Translations under genes and position numbers: made by a program
The notes under the pieces: model-generated
The model's database searches: none
Seen by the model: only the letters and a program-made list of their open reading frames with translations
Told to the model about the DNA's origin: nothing
DNA from: Paramacrobiotus richtersi
Lineage: Eukaryota; Tardigrada; Eutardigrada; Parachela; Macrobiotidae
Length of the DNA stretch: 50,727 bases
NCBI GenBank assembly: GCA_034698045.1
Contig: JAQGAU010000040.1
Location: 1 to 50,727, forward strand
Reading direction: 5' to 3'
In this document: one piece after another, positions 12,189 to 21,904 of the stretch
Layout of the letters: each line of letters starts with the position of its first letter
Position numbering within the stretch: the stretch's first letter is position 1

Positions 12189-13056
12189 TGTGTTCGACCG
12201 AAGCGAAGGCCTGCTTGTCAAATCATACATTCCCGCTTTCACTTCAGTACTGCAGTTACGGTAGGCGCTAATCACAGCGATAATGGCGGGAGCCACGGAC
12301 ACTAAGTAATCCTCAGTTTTTGATTATTCCCAATGGGAACAGAGTCGGCAGATAACCATCTCCCACTTTTCTAAGACGGATATAAACAGTCCCCTCTCAT
12401 GACGTTTAAACGTTTTGTCCAGTTTTGGGACTTATCCGTGCGCAGTGTCGCTTGTCCGTAGAGTTCGACGCTGATTTTATACACTGATTTGTTTGGTACG
12501 TAGTAACACGTATCTATTTGTTTTGCCTTAGGACATAAAGGACAAATGGGCTGAGAAGGACGGTCGGCCTGTTGTCGCTGTCGGATTCGGTTTTTCCTTA
12601 TCATTTTGGTCAAGCAATAATCCTCAGGGTAAGCATATAAAAGCGAGCAACCGCCACCAACGTTACGTTGGCTATCCAAATTGTTGTCAGATGTTTTTGT
12701 ACTAGCTGGAAGATGAACCAGTAATATAGCTCTGGCACATTTCCCTCTCCGGTGTTATCTGTTTGGTTTAGACGGATCAGAGTGCAGCAAGACGAGTGAG
12801 TCTGGCGGACAACTTCTGGAATTATATTTCGTTCCCAGGGAGTAAGTGTGCGACGCCAAGGCAGTTGTGCTGCGAAGCCGCGATGATTCATCTTCAACGT
12901 TTATATACGTTTAGTGTTATAATAACTGCGCGTCATGAAGTTGAGCTTCTTATGCTCGTATCATTATGATCTGCTGTTTTTCCGTTGTCAACTTTCTACC
13001 CTTAGTAATGGTTCGGTTATTGTGTTAATGGGAGTTTGCGCAAGTCGTTAACTCTG
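12189..13056. other. Stretch without a supported gene
   Basis: Two minus-strand frames at 12897-12610 and 12679-12371 look mildly protein-like (for example PWERNIIPEVVRQTHSSC and ICPLCPKAKQIDTCYYVPN). They overlap in different frames, lack clear splice borders and match nothing I recognise. Confidence 0.35.
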
Positions 13057-13082
13057 ATTAGCGCTGGTCGGGAAACGCCGGC
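13057..13082 (+). repeat. Left inverted terminal repeat of the DIRS-like element
   Basis: ATTAGCGCT (13057-13065), two bases, then TCGGGAAACGCCGGC (13068-13082). Both blocks recur inverted, in mirrored order, at the right end. The match stops beyond them on the inner side. Confidence 0.7.
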
Positions 13083-13441
13083 TGTATCGTTCTCCAATTC
13101 AATAGATAGTGCAAAGTCCAGACAGCACCAGCCTGAGCCAGTTGTCCGAACCGAAGAATGGTCCTATTGTCCGTTCGTGGAAACTACCTGTTTACCTGCC
13201 TTCGCCTCCGTGTTCCTCTCCATCTGCCTCTCATCGCCTCGAGAATGTGCTGACCAAATGGCCTGCAGCAATAACAGCAGCCAACGGCTAGATTTCTGCT
13301 CATCATGTTATGTTAGAAGTGAGTCATTGTGCCAGTTGAGAATGTTTCATTAAGGAGTTAATTCGTCCTGTTTCTCTCAGTTCCTGTTAACGCATAACGC
13401 CGTGGATTTTGTTTAGCATACGTGACCTTTGTGTTTTTATC

Positions 13442-14689
13442 ATGACAGGAAGGGGAAGAAAGCGTAAATCACCGCTACCTTCACCGTCACCATCACCTCC
13501 GCCACAATCAGCGCCCGAAGAATCGACCATCCAACGCGGACGCGGGCGTGGACGCGGTCGCGGGCGCGGACGTGGGCGCGGGCGCGGGGGACTATCAAGC
13601 GGGGACACGCGCCAACCAGTAAACGGATATCGGGATGAATCGGTAGAGCCTGTCAGCAGCAACAGCCTGGATGAACAAATCGTTACGGCGCAGCGGAATC
13701 TGGATGTTCTACTGGCCCAGAAAACGGCCACAACATCGGAGCCCGAGATCATCGAACTGCCATCGAAAACCTCCACGCCGTCAGAGACGCTGCTGCAGAT
13801 TGTTCTTAATCAGCAAACCCAAATTAGTCATCTAATGCAACAAATGAATGGAACTGTCCCGAGAACGACGTTAGCCACAGAACCAACGCATTCTGGTAAG
13901 AAAACACCACCGTTACCGGCGGGATTTCCGTTTGTGAATGATAAGTGTCTGGAAGAACTGTACGATCTGACGGTTAATGTTGATCTTGATAAGTTGCTCA
14001 GAGCAAACAGTATCATGTCACCAATTCAGGGAGAGGCGAAAATCGAAATTCGAGATGGTAATTACGTTTTATCTGATTCGAAACCGCGAAAGGTCACCAT
14101 CACTACGTTAAATCAGTGGAACGAAGCCTTTATTGTGTTCAGACGGGTTAGGAGCTTTTATTATCCAGTTCTGCAGTATCCGTTAGACTCATATCAGACG
14201 ATTATTAACGAGTTAGCGGGCACTTATTCCCCCATTGTCTGGTTGGAGTATGACAAGACCTTCAGAGCCAACCGGATCCGCGATGCTAACCATGACGAAT
14301 GGAACAGACTGGACCGAAATCTGCTTGACCGCTGTATTGCCCGTCTTCCCCACCGCGCACATCTGCCGCTTTGCCGGGAATGCCCACTCGCCGACCATAC
14401 AGATCACGAATGCCCTAAGAAGCTACAGACGGGGTCACAGTTCCAAAAAGAGACGAAAATCGAGCGCCAGCAACGGCCCTTTCGAGCAATCCCGCCAGAC
14501 GTGTGCAGAAACTGGAACCACGGGAGATGCACCAATGGATCAAGCTGCCGATGGAGCCATGTGTGCGGAGACTGCCGAAGCACCGGTCACACCATCCACG
14601 AACACGAGTCAGCAAAAGGTCACAGCAGCACCGGAAGTGGTCATTCAGCCGGCAAGCCTACAAGTGGCAACGCCAGTGTCCGCCGCTAA
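13442..14689 (+). CDS. Gag-like zinc-finger protein of the DIRS-like element
   Basis: This is the likely nucleocapsid-type protein that packages element RNA. The first ATG of the frame is at 13442 and gives 415 residues. The N-terminus is basic and proline/serine-rich (GRGRKRKSPLPSPSPSP) and is followed by about nine uninterrupted RG dipeptides, a typical RNA-binding tract. The centre has a region like other DIRS gags (LPAGFPFVNDKCLEELYDL). Near the C-terminus a CCCH finger, C-x7-C-x5-C-x3-H (CRNWNHGRC...CRWSH), is followed by a second CxxC knuckle (CGDCRSTGH). The 3' part overlaps the RT frame from 14235. It is not clear whether RT is made by frameshifting or by its own start. Confidence 0.75.
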   Translation: MTGRGRKRKSPLPSPSPSPPPQSAPEESTIQRGRGRGRGRGRGRGRGRGGLSSGDTRQPVNGYRDESVEPVSSNSLDEQIVTAQRNLDVLLAQKTATTSEPEIIELPSKTSTPSETLLQIVLNQQTQISHLMQQMNGTVPRTTLATEPTHSGKKTPPLPAGFPFVNDKCLEELYDLTVNVDLDKLLRANSIMSPIQGEAKIEIRDGNYVLSDSKPRKVTITTLNQWNEAFIVFRRVRSFYYPVLQYPLDSYQTIINELAGTYSPIVWLEYDKTFRANRIRDANHDEWNRLDRNLLDRCIARLPHRAHLPLCRECPLADHTDHECPKKLQTGSQFQKETKIERQQRPFRAIPPDVCRNWNHGRCTNGSSCRWSHVCGDCRSTGHTIHEHESAKGHSSTGSGHSAGKPTSGNASVRR

Positions 14690-16364
14690 CCTGGCAGAAC
14701 TATTGGTAGAGCACCAGGACCGTGCGCTTCTTAATTTTTTGTTGCAGGGGTTTAGGGAAGGGTTTAGTATAGGTTATGCAGGGCCAGATTTGCACCGTTT
14801 CACCACTAACTCCCGGTCCGCGCGTGAAAACCCGGACGCGGTAACGGCCATGATTCTGAAAGAGCTTAAATCTGGTCACACCAAAGGCCCATTCGCAACA
14901 CTACCGCATCCCTATCTGGTGGTAAATGCCCTAGGGATCCGTCCAAAGAAGCCATCAGGACACCGGGTGTTCATGGATTTATCGCAGCCGTTTGGATCAA
15001 GCGTCAATGACTTCATTCCCAAAGATAAGTACAGCATGTGCTACATAGGAGTTGATGACGCAGTGAAATTAGCAATCGAATCAGGAAGGGGAGCGCTGAT
15101 GGCAAAACTAGACATAGAAAGTGCATTCCGCAACATTCCCGTACGGCAGGAAGACTGGCATCTGTTGGGTTATTACTGGGAGGGGGCGTATTGTTATGAC
15201 GTGGTGGTGCCGTTCGGAGCGAGGTCCGGGCCGTGTCTGTTTGATTTATTCGCGCAAGCGTTACAGTGGATATTCAGAAAGTGTACAGATTGCGACAGTA
15301 TCTTGCACTATCTGGATGATTTTTTCATGGTCAAGGATCAAGAATGTCGACGAGTCGTTTCCCAGTGTAAATCAGTGTGCACATACTTAGGAGTACCAGT
15401 AAATGAGAAGAAGCTCGCAGAACCGGCAACCATAATCGAATTTCTCGGAATTGTAATCGACAGTGTGCAGTTTACATTGTCGGTATCCGAAGAGCGCATG
15501 AACGAGTTAAGCGTCCTTATAGAATCGTTCTGCGGCAAAACGAGCTGCTCCAAAAGAGAGTTGCTTAGCTTGATCGGCTCTTTATCATTTGTAACAAAGT
15601 GCATACCAGCAAGCAGAATATTCCTCCGACGCATGATTGACCTTTCATGCAAAGTAACCAGGTTGCATCACAGTATCACGCTGACTGAAGGGTTTCGTCG
15701 AGATATTGGCTGGTGGGAAGAATTCTTGCCGTTGTTTAACGGAACGGCGTCGTTTATTCAAACAGAATGGGAACCGGCATCGGTGTATCATTTGTACACC
15801 GATGCCGCGGGCGCGATAGGCTATGGAGCCGTCTGCGGGAAAGAGTGGGTTCAGGAAGCATGGCCACAATGGCTGATCAACGTTGCAGCTCCGATCACGT
15901 TTCTCGAGATGTATCCGGTCTATGTAGCGTGTGTTATATGGGGAAAAGCATTGCACGGAAAAATGGTAATGTTTCATAGTGACAACACGGGCACTGTGCA
16001 GGTGTGGTCATCCGGGACATGCCGGAATCAAGCAGTAATGGAATTAGTTCGGCGAATCCATTTTGTAGCCGCATCGTTTAACTTTGTGGTCAAAATAGTG
16101 CATATTGCAGGGGTTAACAATGAACTCGCTGATGCGCTTTCTCGATTTCAGGAACAACGATTCAGGCAGTTACATCCCACAGCCAACCGAACCGGCATTA
16201 CACCGCCAGACCTCCTCCCGAGACTTCAGCCGCTCCTAATGGGTCAAAACAAGGCTCCAACCGGACCAGTGCAGATGACCTTTTTGCAGCCGGAGTGGCA
16301 CCTTCTACCCGAAGAGCGTACTCAAACGGAGAACGAAGTTTTGCGGAATTTTGCCGATCAATAA
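14235..16364 (+). CDS. Reverse transcriptase-RNase H of the DIRS-like element
   Basis: This enzyme copies element RNA into DNA and removes the RNA strand. The frame is open from 14235; the first ATG is at 14250, but recognisable sequence begins near 14660. RT motifs in order are LLQGFREGFSIGYAGP, the block-A aspartate in AKLDIESAFRNIPV, VPFGARSGPCLFD, and the catalytic box HYLDDFF at about 15306-15326. RNase H follows with its acidic residues in LYTDAAGAIGYG, FLEMYPVY, FHSDNTGTVQVW and NNELADALSRF. This set and order are characteristic of DIRS/Ngaro-type elements. The frame is one step ahead of gag and overlaps it by about 450 bp, so expression by frameshift or reinitiation is likely. No inactivating change was seen. 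Confidence 0.9.
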   Translation: MSGWSMTRPSEPTGSAMLTMTNGTDWTEICLTAVLPVFPTAHICRFAGNAHSPTIQITNALRSYRRGHSSKKRRKSSASNGPFEQSRQTCAETGTTGDAPMDQAADGAMCAETAEAPVTPSTNTSQQKVTAAPEVVIQPASLQVATPVSAANLAELLVEHQDRALLNFLLQGFREGFSIGYAGPDLHRFTTNSRSARENPDAVTAMILKELKSGHTKGPFATLPHPYLVVNALGIRPKKPSGHRVFMDLSQPFGSSVNDFIPKDKYSMCYIGVDDAVKLAIESGRGALMAKLDIESAFRNIPVRQEDWHLLGYYWEGAYCYDVVVPFGARSGPCLFDLFAQALQWIFRKCTDCDSILHYLDDFFMVKDQECRRVVSQCKSVCTYLGVPVNEKKLAEPATIIEFLGIVIDSVQFTLSVSEERMNELSVLIESFCGKTSCSKRELLSLIGSLSFVTKCIPASRIFLRRMIDLSCKVTRLHHSITLTEGFRRDIGWWEEFLPLFNGTASFIQTEWEPASVYHLYTDAAGAIGYGAVCGKEWVQEAWPQWLINVAAPITFLEMYPVYVACVIWGKALHGKMVMFHSDNTGTVQVWSSGTCRNQAVMELVRRIHFVAASFNFVVKIVHIAGVNNELADALSRFQEQRFRQLHPTANRTGITPPDLLPRLQPLLMGQNKAPTGPVQMTFLQPEWHLLPEERTQTENEVLRNFADQ

Positions 16365-17446
16365 ACCAACCACCGTGGCCAGCGTCAACCGGCCGCGTGG
16401 AGAGTTACGTGACTCACTTGTTCAACAGCAGATTAGCCAGTTCGACCATCACTGTGTATCTCGCAGCCATTAGCCGTTACCATCTTCGGCACAATTGGCC
16501 CGATCCAACGACCAATCCAAGGCTGAAACACATTCTTGAAGGCGTCCGCCGGCTTAACGTAACCCAACCGGACCAGCGGCTGCCTATAACGGATGCAGTT
16601 CTCCAACAAATAAGCAGCCGACTCCATCTCGCCACAAAAGACAACTACGATCCAACTATGCTTTGGGCTGCATTCACAATAGCTCAAGCTTTCCTCTTGC
16701 GAGTGTCAGAGTTCACCGCGTCATCTCCGTACACCTTCGATGCTACCACCGCGCTGCTAGCCCAAGATGTCCAGATCGACCAGGACGGCATACGGATAAC
16801 GCTCCGGCATTCCAAAACCGATCAACTGAGCCGGGGGGTGATACTGACGCTTACACGGGCCGAGAGACCAGACACCTACTTGGCGTGTGACCAGTATCTC
16901 CGAATCCGCCGTGACCTTTTCCACAACATCTGGCCTTGCTTTGTCCATCGAAGCGGCCGCTTCCTCGCACGTAGCGATGTTACGACAGCACTCAAGCTCG
17001 CTTTGCCGGACAACGTGGACAAAACCCGATATTCCTCCCACAGCTTTCGGATTGGAGGAGCGACGTCCCGATTCACTTCCGGGGAGAGTGCCGAAGACGT
17101 GCGCGCCCGGGGCCGCTGGAAATCAACCGCATCATTCCGTCGCTATCTCCGACCACCTCCTCATCAGCCACAACAACAACCACCATCGGGCATAACCTCC
17201 ACTCTCGCTGCTCTCTCGCACAATGGTGCGCGCCGAACCGCACCGAAGGGACACTACCACCCCGGCCACGCACCGGGCTCCAATCATGCCACCTGGCCAC
17301 GAACCAGGCACCTGGCCACGAACCAGGAACACCCATTTGTCCCTTCCGGTGGTCGTGCATGTTCGGCCGCCACCACGAGACTCCGCGGCAGAGCCGGGGG
17401 CTGCCAATGTCCCAAACACCAGTCGCCGGCGTTTCCCGAATTTTAG
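16295..17446 (+). CDS. Tyrosine recombinase of the DIRS-like element
   Basis: This enzyme integrates the circular DNA copy by strand exchange through a covalent phosphotyrosine. The N-terminal core-binding region begins APSTRRAYSNGERSFAEFC. The catalytic residues are all present: the first arginine in LLRVSEF, the lysine in RHSKTDQ, the HxxR box in SHSFRIGGAT and the tyrosine in RRYLR. The frame has no ATG before the catalytic region, so it is probably reached by frameshifting or reinitiation from the RT frame, which it overlaps by about 70 bp. After the tyrosine comes a proline/glutamine-rich tail with a 19-bp tandem duplication that is not a multiple of three. The TAG stop at 17444-17446 runs into the right terminal repeat. 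Confidence 0.88.
   Translation: MAPSTRRAYSNGERSFAEFCRSINQPPWPASTGRVESYVTHLFNSRLASSTITVYLAAISRYHLRHNWPDPTTNPRLKHILEGVRRLNVTQPDQRLPITDAVLQQISSRLHLATKDNYDPTMLWAAFTIAQAFLLRVSEFTASSPYTFDATTALLAQDVQIDQDGIRITLRHSKTDQLSRGVILTLTRAERPDTYLACDQYLRIRRDLFHNIWPCFVHRSGRFLARSDVTTALKLALPDNVDKTRYSSHSFRIGGATSRFTSGESAEDVRARGRWKSTASFRRYLRPPPHQPQQQPPSGITSTLAALSHNGARRTAPKGHYHPGHAPGSNHATWPRTRHLATNQEHPFVPSGGRACSAATTRLRGRAGGCQCPKHQSPAFPEF
17291..17328 (+). repeat. 19-bp direct tandem duplication in the recombinase tail
   Basis: ACCTGGCCACGAACCAGGC is followed at once by the same 19 bases with A as the last base. Nineteen is not divisible by three, so the duplication changed the reading frame of everything after it. 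The affected tail lies beyond the catalytic tyrosine. Confidence 0.85.
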
Positions 17447-17453
17447 CGCTAAT
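17425..17453 (-). repeat. Right inverted terminal repeat of the DIRS-like element
   Basis: GCCGGCGTTTCCCGA (17425-17439), five bases, then AGCGCTAAT (17445-17453) form the inverse of the left end. The spacer is five bases here and two at the left end. The recombinase stop codon overlaps the AGCGCTAAT block. Confidence 0.7.
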
Positions 17454-17973
17454 GTAGTTTGATAGATGGAAACAATGCACTGGACAAATCAATAAGCTAC
17501 AGCCAAGAGAAAAACAGTGACAACCACTGCCACCATGAGTGTCACTGGTTGTTTACTAATACCACACAACTGGCACTGTCCGCTTCTTAATTCTGTTGTC
17601 AATTGTGTTCCACGTTATGCCTAAAACCGAACAGTTTTCAACCGTATCAGAACCACATTCTGCTTGATTCGGCTGCATTTTGTCCCATAGGGAGAGCAGA
17701 ACAATGCAGACATAATAATCTCTTGTGTTTTTTCCGATGACCATGCACCCTTTTGGCGGTCTCAGTTTTCCTTGGGTGGTCCAGTAAGCGATTTACGCTC
17801 GCTCGATACGCGTTTCAGTACATATTTGTAAGGCTTTATCGTTAAAAAAACATTAAGCTGCAAACTGCGCACACCCGGGAGTGATCCCACAGAGATTTGT
17901 TACTTTTGGATATGGTAATGAGCTCAGGCATTCAGGTAACTAAATATAAACGCATCAGATCCCAACGTCTTCC

Positions 17974-18312
17974 ATGAAGCAGGGAAGGACGGGAGGGCAA
18001 ACAATTCTGTTTAGCGAGCCATCATCAGGGCACAAAACTGGACACGAACCAAGTAATGCGTATCCAGAAGAAAAACTCGTGCTCCGCCTCCAGCACAGCC
18101 CCATAGAGGAAACTCGATCCATTTTCCTCATAGAAGAAGGAGAACTAATCATAGAAGAACCAATCATAGAAGAACTGCTAACTAAACTGATCCAAATCGC
18201 AGTAATGTATGACTCGGCAAGTGTTCGCAACGGCACACCAGTTCACGTGAATTACTTCACATTGTACAGTAATGTACTAGGAATGCAAGTTTTAATGAGA
18301 AAGGTAGAATGA
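17974..18312 (+). CDS. Possible small acidic protein or exon, unknown
   Basis: This is an open frame of 112 codons with an ATG. I do not recognise it. It contains a near-perfect 15-base tandem repeat (AATCATAGAAGAACC/T twice) coding for LIIEEP and LIIEEL-like units, and it ends in NVLGMQVLMRKVE. Acidic, aliphatic-rich composition fits a helical segment. The opposite strand is also open over most of this stretch, so frame openness alone is weak evidence. No splice sites decide the matter. Confidence 0.25.
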   Translation: MKQGRTGGQTILFSEPSSGHKTGHEPSNAYPEEKLVLRLQHSPIEETRSIFLIEEGELIIEEPIIEELLTKLIQIAVMYDSASVRNGTPVHVNYFTLYSNVLGMQVLMRKVE

Positions 18313-19799
18313 CATTGGTGCCCCAAGGGCACACAGAAATTAGCAATTGTAATGTGAAAAGACCGACATACCGCTAACTCCAGCTAAAATATACTAATGG
18401 ATGACTGTATTCGTAGGCTGCTTTTTGATGGTGGGCTTCCTTTGTACCACATTTATTAACATATCATACCGTAAAAAAAGCAGAGTTTCGCCACCATTTT
18501 TAATTTGCGAGCTTCTAATGTATTGTAGTTTGCAGTGCTGACTGAAACAAAAAGAAATCGATCACAGATAAATACGACGGAACGGTGTTCTGGTATAAAT
18601 TATGTATACGCTCATTACGCTGCACAGCACATATAATAACATAGCTTTTTATATCGAGTTTACGCATTTAGGTAGCTTTTTACAGTCCCGCCGCCATGCC
18701 ACGCATTAGTTAAAAGGACATTTTGCTTTCTGTGCAAACTACCAATACATTCGTAAACCGGTTATGTTTAAGCAAAAATTTTGCTACCCGTAGCGTAAAA
18801 GTATGTTAAATCAAATGCCAATATCGACTGTCAGTTCTTAAGAAACGACTCTTGTAGTCAGCCGACTGCCTTGGGGCTCATCCTGTCCGACCGACGAACA
18901 CTTTCCTTGTCATGCGCACAGATAAAAGCTAACGGTAAAGTGATGATATCCATATTAATTACCAGCTGTGCCAAAAGGAAATCTCGTGCTAACACCGCTA
19001 AAACGTAGCACGCTTTCGGACGTACATGCTTTATTAGCAATTCTATATCTACAGGATGTGCTAAACTTTCTGGATTTGATTTACCGTGAATGATCATTCT
19101 AGTTTACCAATGTCTGCAATCACAAGTAGAGTACGTCCTTCCCTAAAATCTGACCAACCGCAATTCGAATTCCGACAAAGCATCTCGGATGCAGGATTGA
19201 GATCCAGTGGCCGTGCAGAACAGGTAAAAAGTCCTTCTGGTAACGTGAAGTAAAATCTGTCACTTGAAATGTCCAGACTCTAAAGCGACCGGTTTGCGTC
19301 CAAATCTGGTCGCTTTGAATGCAAAGTAACATGCTTACTGTACAAATCAGGCCCTTGTGGAGATATTCGATAAACTATCTTCATTTTTAACTTTTTTTCA
19401 TATTTTAGCTTTTTAGTGGACTTGCAACTTATACTGAGACCCGATGAAATGCACAGTACCTATTTTATACAATTCTGTAGAGAGAAAACATGAATTATTC
19501 CTAAGCTTTACAGTGGCTGGTTAAATGAAGAAATCTTTACTTAGTCTGCATATTTCCGTGCAAAACTTCATGCGAATGAGCTGTTCACCAGATGATGAAT
19601 TTGCCGTACGTTCAGTATGACGTATGTCGGTCCTCTAAAGCTGAGTCACATTCCTACTTTACGAGTAGCGACATAGGTAAGGCTGCATTTCTTGCACGTT
19701 GAAATATATACGTTGATATACGTCGAATTTCTTTCATCGAAAGAACATGCGCATCATATAATAATTAATATTCTATAGATCCTGAAGTCACATCGCGAA
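18313..19799. other. Stretch without a supported gene
   Basis: Minus-strand frames at 19332-19120 and 19097-18858 have protein-like composition (ELLIKHVRPKACYVLAVLAR and FLPVLHGHWISILHPRCFVG) but no start, splice border or family that I recognise. They may be a decayed gene. Confidence 0.35.
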
Positions 19800-20769
19800 A
19801 TGCTCATCCGCAAGGAACATATAGATCGTCATACAAGCAACATCGATGGCGCCGGACTGCAGAGATTCACTGATCCCAGCTACACCGGCCGCGGAAGTAT
19901 TAACACAACGGTGGATATGTATCTTAACCATCGGTTGGACAGTCGTGGAGGATATGGATACATGACCAGCGCGGAAGCCAGAAAAGGACATCCCTACGTT
20001 TCGGCTGTTCGTAAGTACATACCTTCACTCACAATCAGTTCGCTGCTACCTACTTTGTACTCACACATTTGCTTTATCGGCATAGATAAGACAATTTGCT
20101 TGAAGGTTGTATAGCCGCGGTTGTTTGTCCTCAATCATAATACGTTGGAACAAATGTGTTATCTTTCCGAGCGCATGTATTGTAATTAATTAGACTATCC
20201 CCGTTTCCCGCATGTAAGGCAGGTTTCGTTCGCTTTGTATTGAAATTCCTAACGTTGTTTTTGGCGAGAATGTCTTGATCGATCATTGATTTGTGCAAAA
20301 AGCATCTTTTCCCTCCCCGAAAGCTTTTTTCCCTAAGTGATTGCCTGCGGGCGACAACTCACAGAATATGGCGAAAACTATAGCGCTTAACGCGGAAAAA
20401 TCATGCTTCTTAATACGGACAACGCGTTTTTGTATTACCCTTCCTGATTTCACGGTTGGCACACAACGATGAGGAAACGTTACTTAATTGACGAATATTA
20501 AGTTGTAAATATATCTATCATAAAAAACGGTGCGTCGTAATTATATTGCAACATGTGTATGTAAAGTTCTACGGGTTGCATACGTTCATTTCACAATTTT
20601 CTGACCGTAATGTGTTCTAAATGTTTTAATTTCAGCGCCGAATCTAAGTGTTCCACAAACTCTTCGAGCTGGGTATAATTCGGTCGGTCAAAGAAGTCCC
20701 AAAACGCCTCCGCGAAAACGCCCAGATGATGATTACCGCTATGTTGGTTATGGATATTCGGCCAAGTAA
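19800..20769 (+). CDS. Two-exon gene for a 114-residue protein, unknown family
   Basis: I do not recognise this family. Exon 1 is 19800-20010 and ends before GTAAGT. Exon 2 is 20636-20769, follows TTTTAATTTCAG and ends in TAA. The phase-1 junction joins cleanly to give 114 residues. Exon 1 is polar and glycine/tyrosine-rich (FTDPSYTGRGSINTTVDMYL, then RLDSRGGYGYMTSAEARKGH). Exon 2 is basic and proline-rich (SPKTPPRKRPDDDYRYVGYG) and ends YSAK. There is no signal peptide or membrane helix. The ATG at 19800 is the first in frame after a stop at 19776; an upstream exon cannot be excluded. The tyrosine-glycine pattern resembles short structural or cytoskeleton-associated proteins, but no function is claimed. 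Confidence 0.5.
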
Positions 20770-21904
20770 TCCTATCCACCGGACGCGAAATATTCAAGGA
20801 CAGCCATTCCGCGCTTTAATGCTTTTGTCAGTATACGCACAAATCGTTGAAATGTGGCTCTAACTAGCTATCTTAGGCGGTTGCTCGTTGTATTAACCCC
20901 GGTGAAATATGTTGTAGCGGTACCATTGTGAGAACCCGGGGCCGGGCGTTATGTTCGGTTGTTAGTAATACCGGAAGTGGAGACTTTAGTACTCACAAAT
21001 GTTTCTGACTCATTGGGCCGTATCTTCAAAACCCTCGACGTTTCCTGTTCTACGTGAATGTGATTTTTATCCTTGATCTGATGGGACCTTATAATGTTAA
21101 TCCTGGCATGCTGACAATAAAGGAATGAATGCGGGTTTTGCGTACTCATAACGGTCGCTCTAGCGACTTATGGCATTGTGATTAATAACAGAACAGTAGC
21201 GCGAAAATGCGAATAGATCATTATGCGAACACTACATATGTCTGCACGCGTAGGAGTATCAAAACAACCGTGATTATTATTACAGGGTTAGGTGATTACC
21301 AGTACGTACTACCACTTCACGAAGATTATCCCCAAAATTAATAACCTTGAAACTTCAAATATTTATTTCGTATATCGTTGCCTGCATGACCTTAACGTTT
21401 ACATTAATGTGCAGTACATGTATGCTGGGGAACCACGTTGTAATGTGATAATAATAAACCACAAACATGATGTACAGACTCTGTTCATGTGAGAAACCGA
21501 ATGCCCATGCCTTCTGTTTATATGCATTCACCACCACATCTGTGCGGTATAATCGCGAACGTTGTGCGGCTTGCGATGATGCAGGAAGTCTGTATATAAC
21601 AATGTTTGCCTTGTCTCGCTTCTACAGACGAGCGACACTTGATGATTTTGAACAAGCGAAACTAATAAACAACCTGCAACCCAAACAAAACTGCAGATCG
21701 ATACGACGTTGTCTGGATAATTCATTAAAATTTAACCACCACAGGGAACAGTACCTACCCCCCTTTATAATGAAAAATATTTGCGGTTGATGCAGCATTT
21801 CCACCATAAAACTTTCAGTGTATACAACATGAATCAAACGCTACTCGCATTTTCCCGCCTTTGTGCCTTACACTTCCAGTTTCTCGCCGTTTAATAGCTG
21901 CACG
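20770..21904. other. Intergenic, upstream of the Gr-like pair
   Basis: No supported gene. The sequence is AT-rich with only short open frames and no clear exon borders. Confidence 0.45.

Larger units (their letters stand above)
13057..17453 (+). mobile_element. DIRS-like tyrosine-recombinase retrotransposon, nearly intact
   Basis: DIRS elements copy themselves through RNA and integrate by a tyrosine recombinase rather than an integrase, so they make no target duplication. Here three overlapping open frames follow in the standard order: a zinc-finger gag, reverse transcriptase with RNase H, and tyrosine recombinase. All catalytic motifs are present and no internal stop was seen. Short inverted repeats bound the unit: ATTAGCGCT then TCGGGAAACGCCGGC at 13057-13082, and the inverse at 17425-17453. 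About 380 bp of leader precede gag. Gag to RT is a +1 frame change, and RT to recombinase is a further change. The methyltransferase domain of some DIRS elements and the hydrolase of Ngaro elements were not seen. A classical internal complementary region was not identified, so the exact termini remain provisional. Confidence 0.85.

Noticed and set aside
13387..13776. Minus-strand open frame rich in Pro-Arg
   Set aside because: It is the antisense of the Arg-Gly tract of the gag gene, and GC-rich repeats stay open on both strands.
18858..19332. Possible acyl-CoA synthetase or receptor remnant on the minus strand
   Set aside because: Composition is protein-like, but no diagnostic motif was found.
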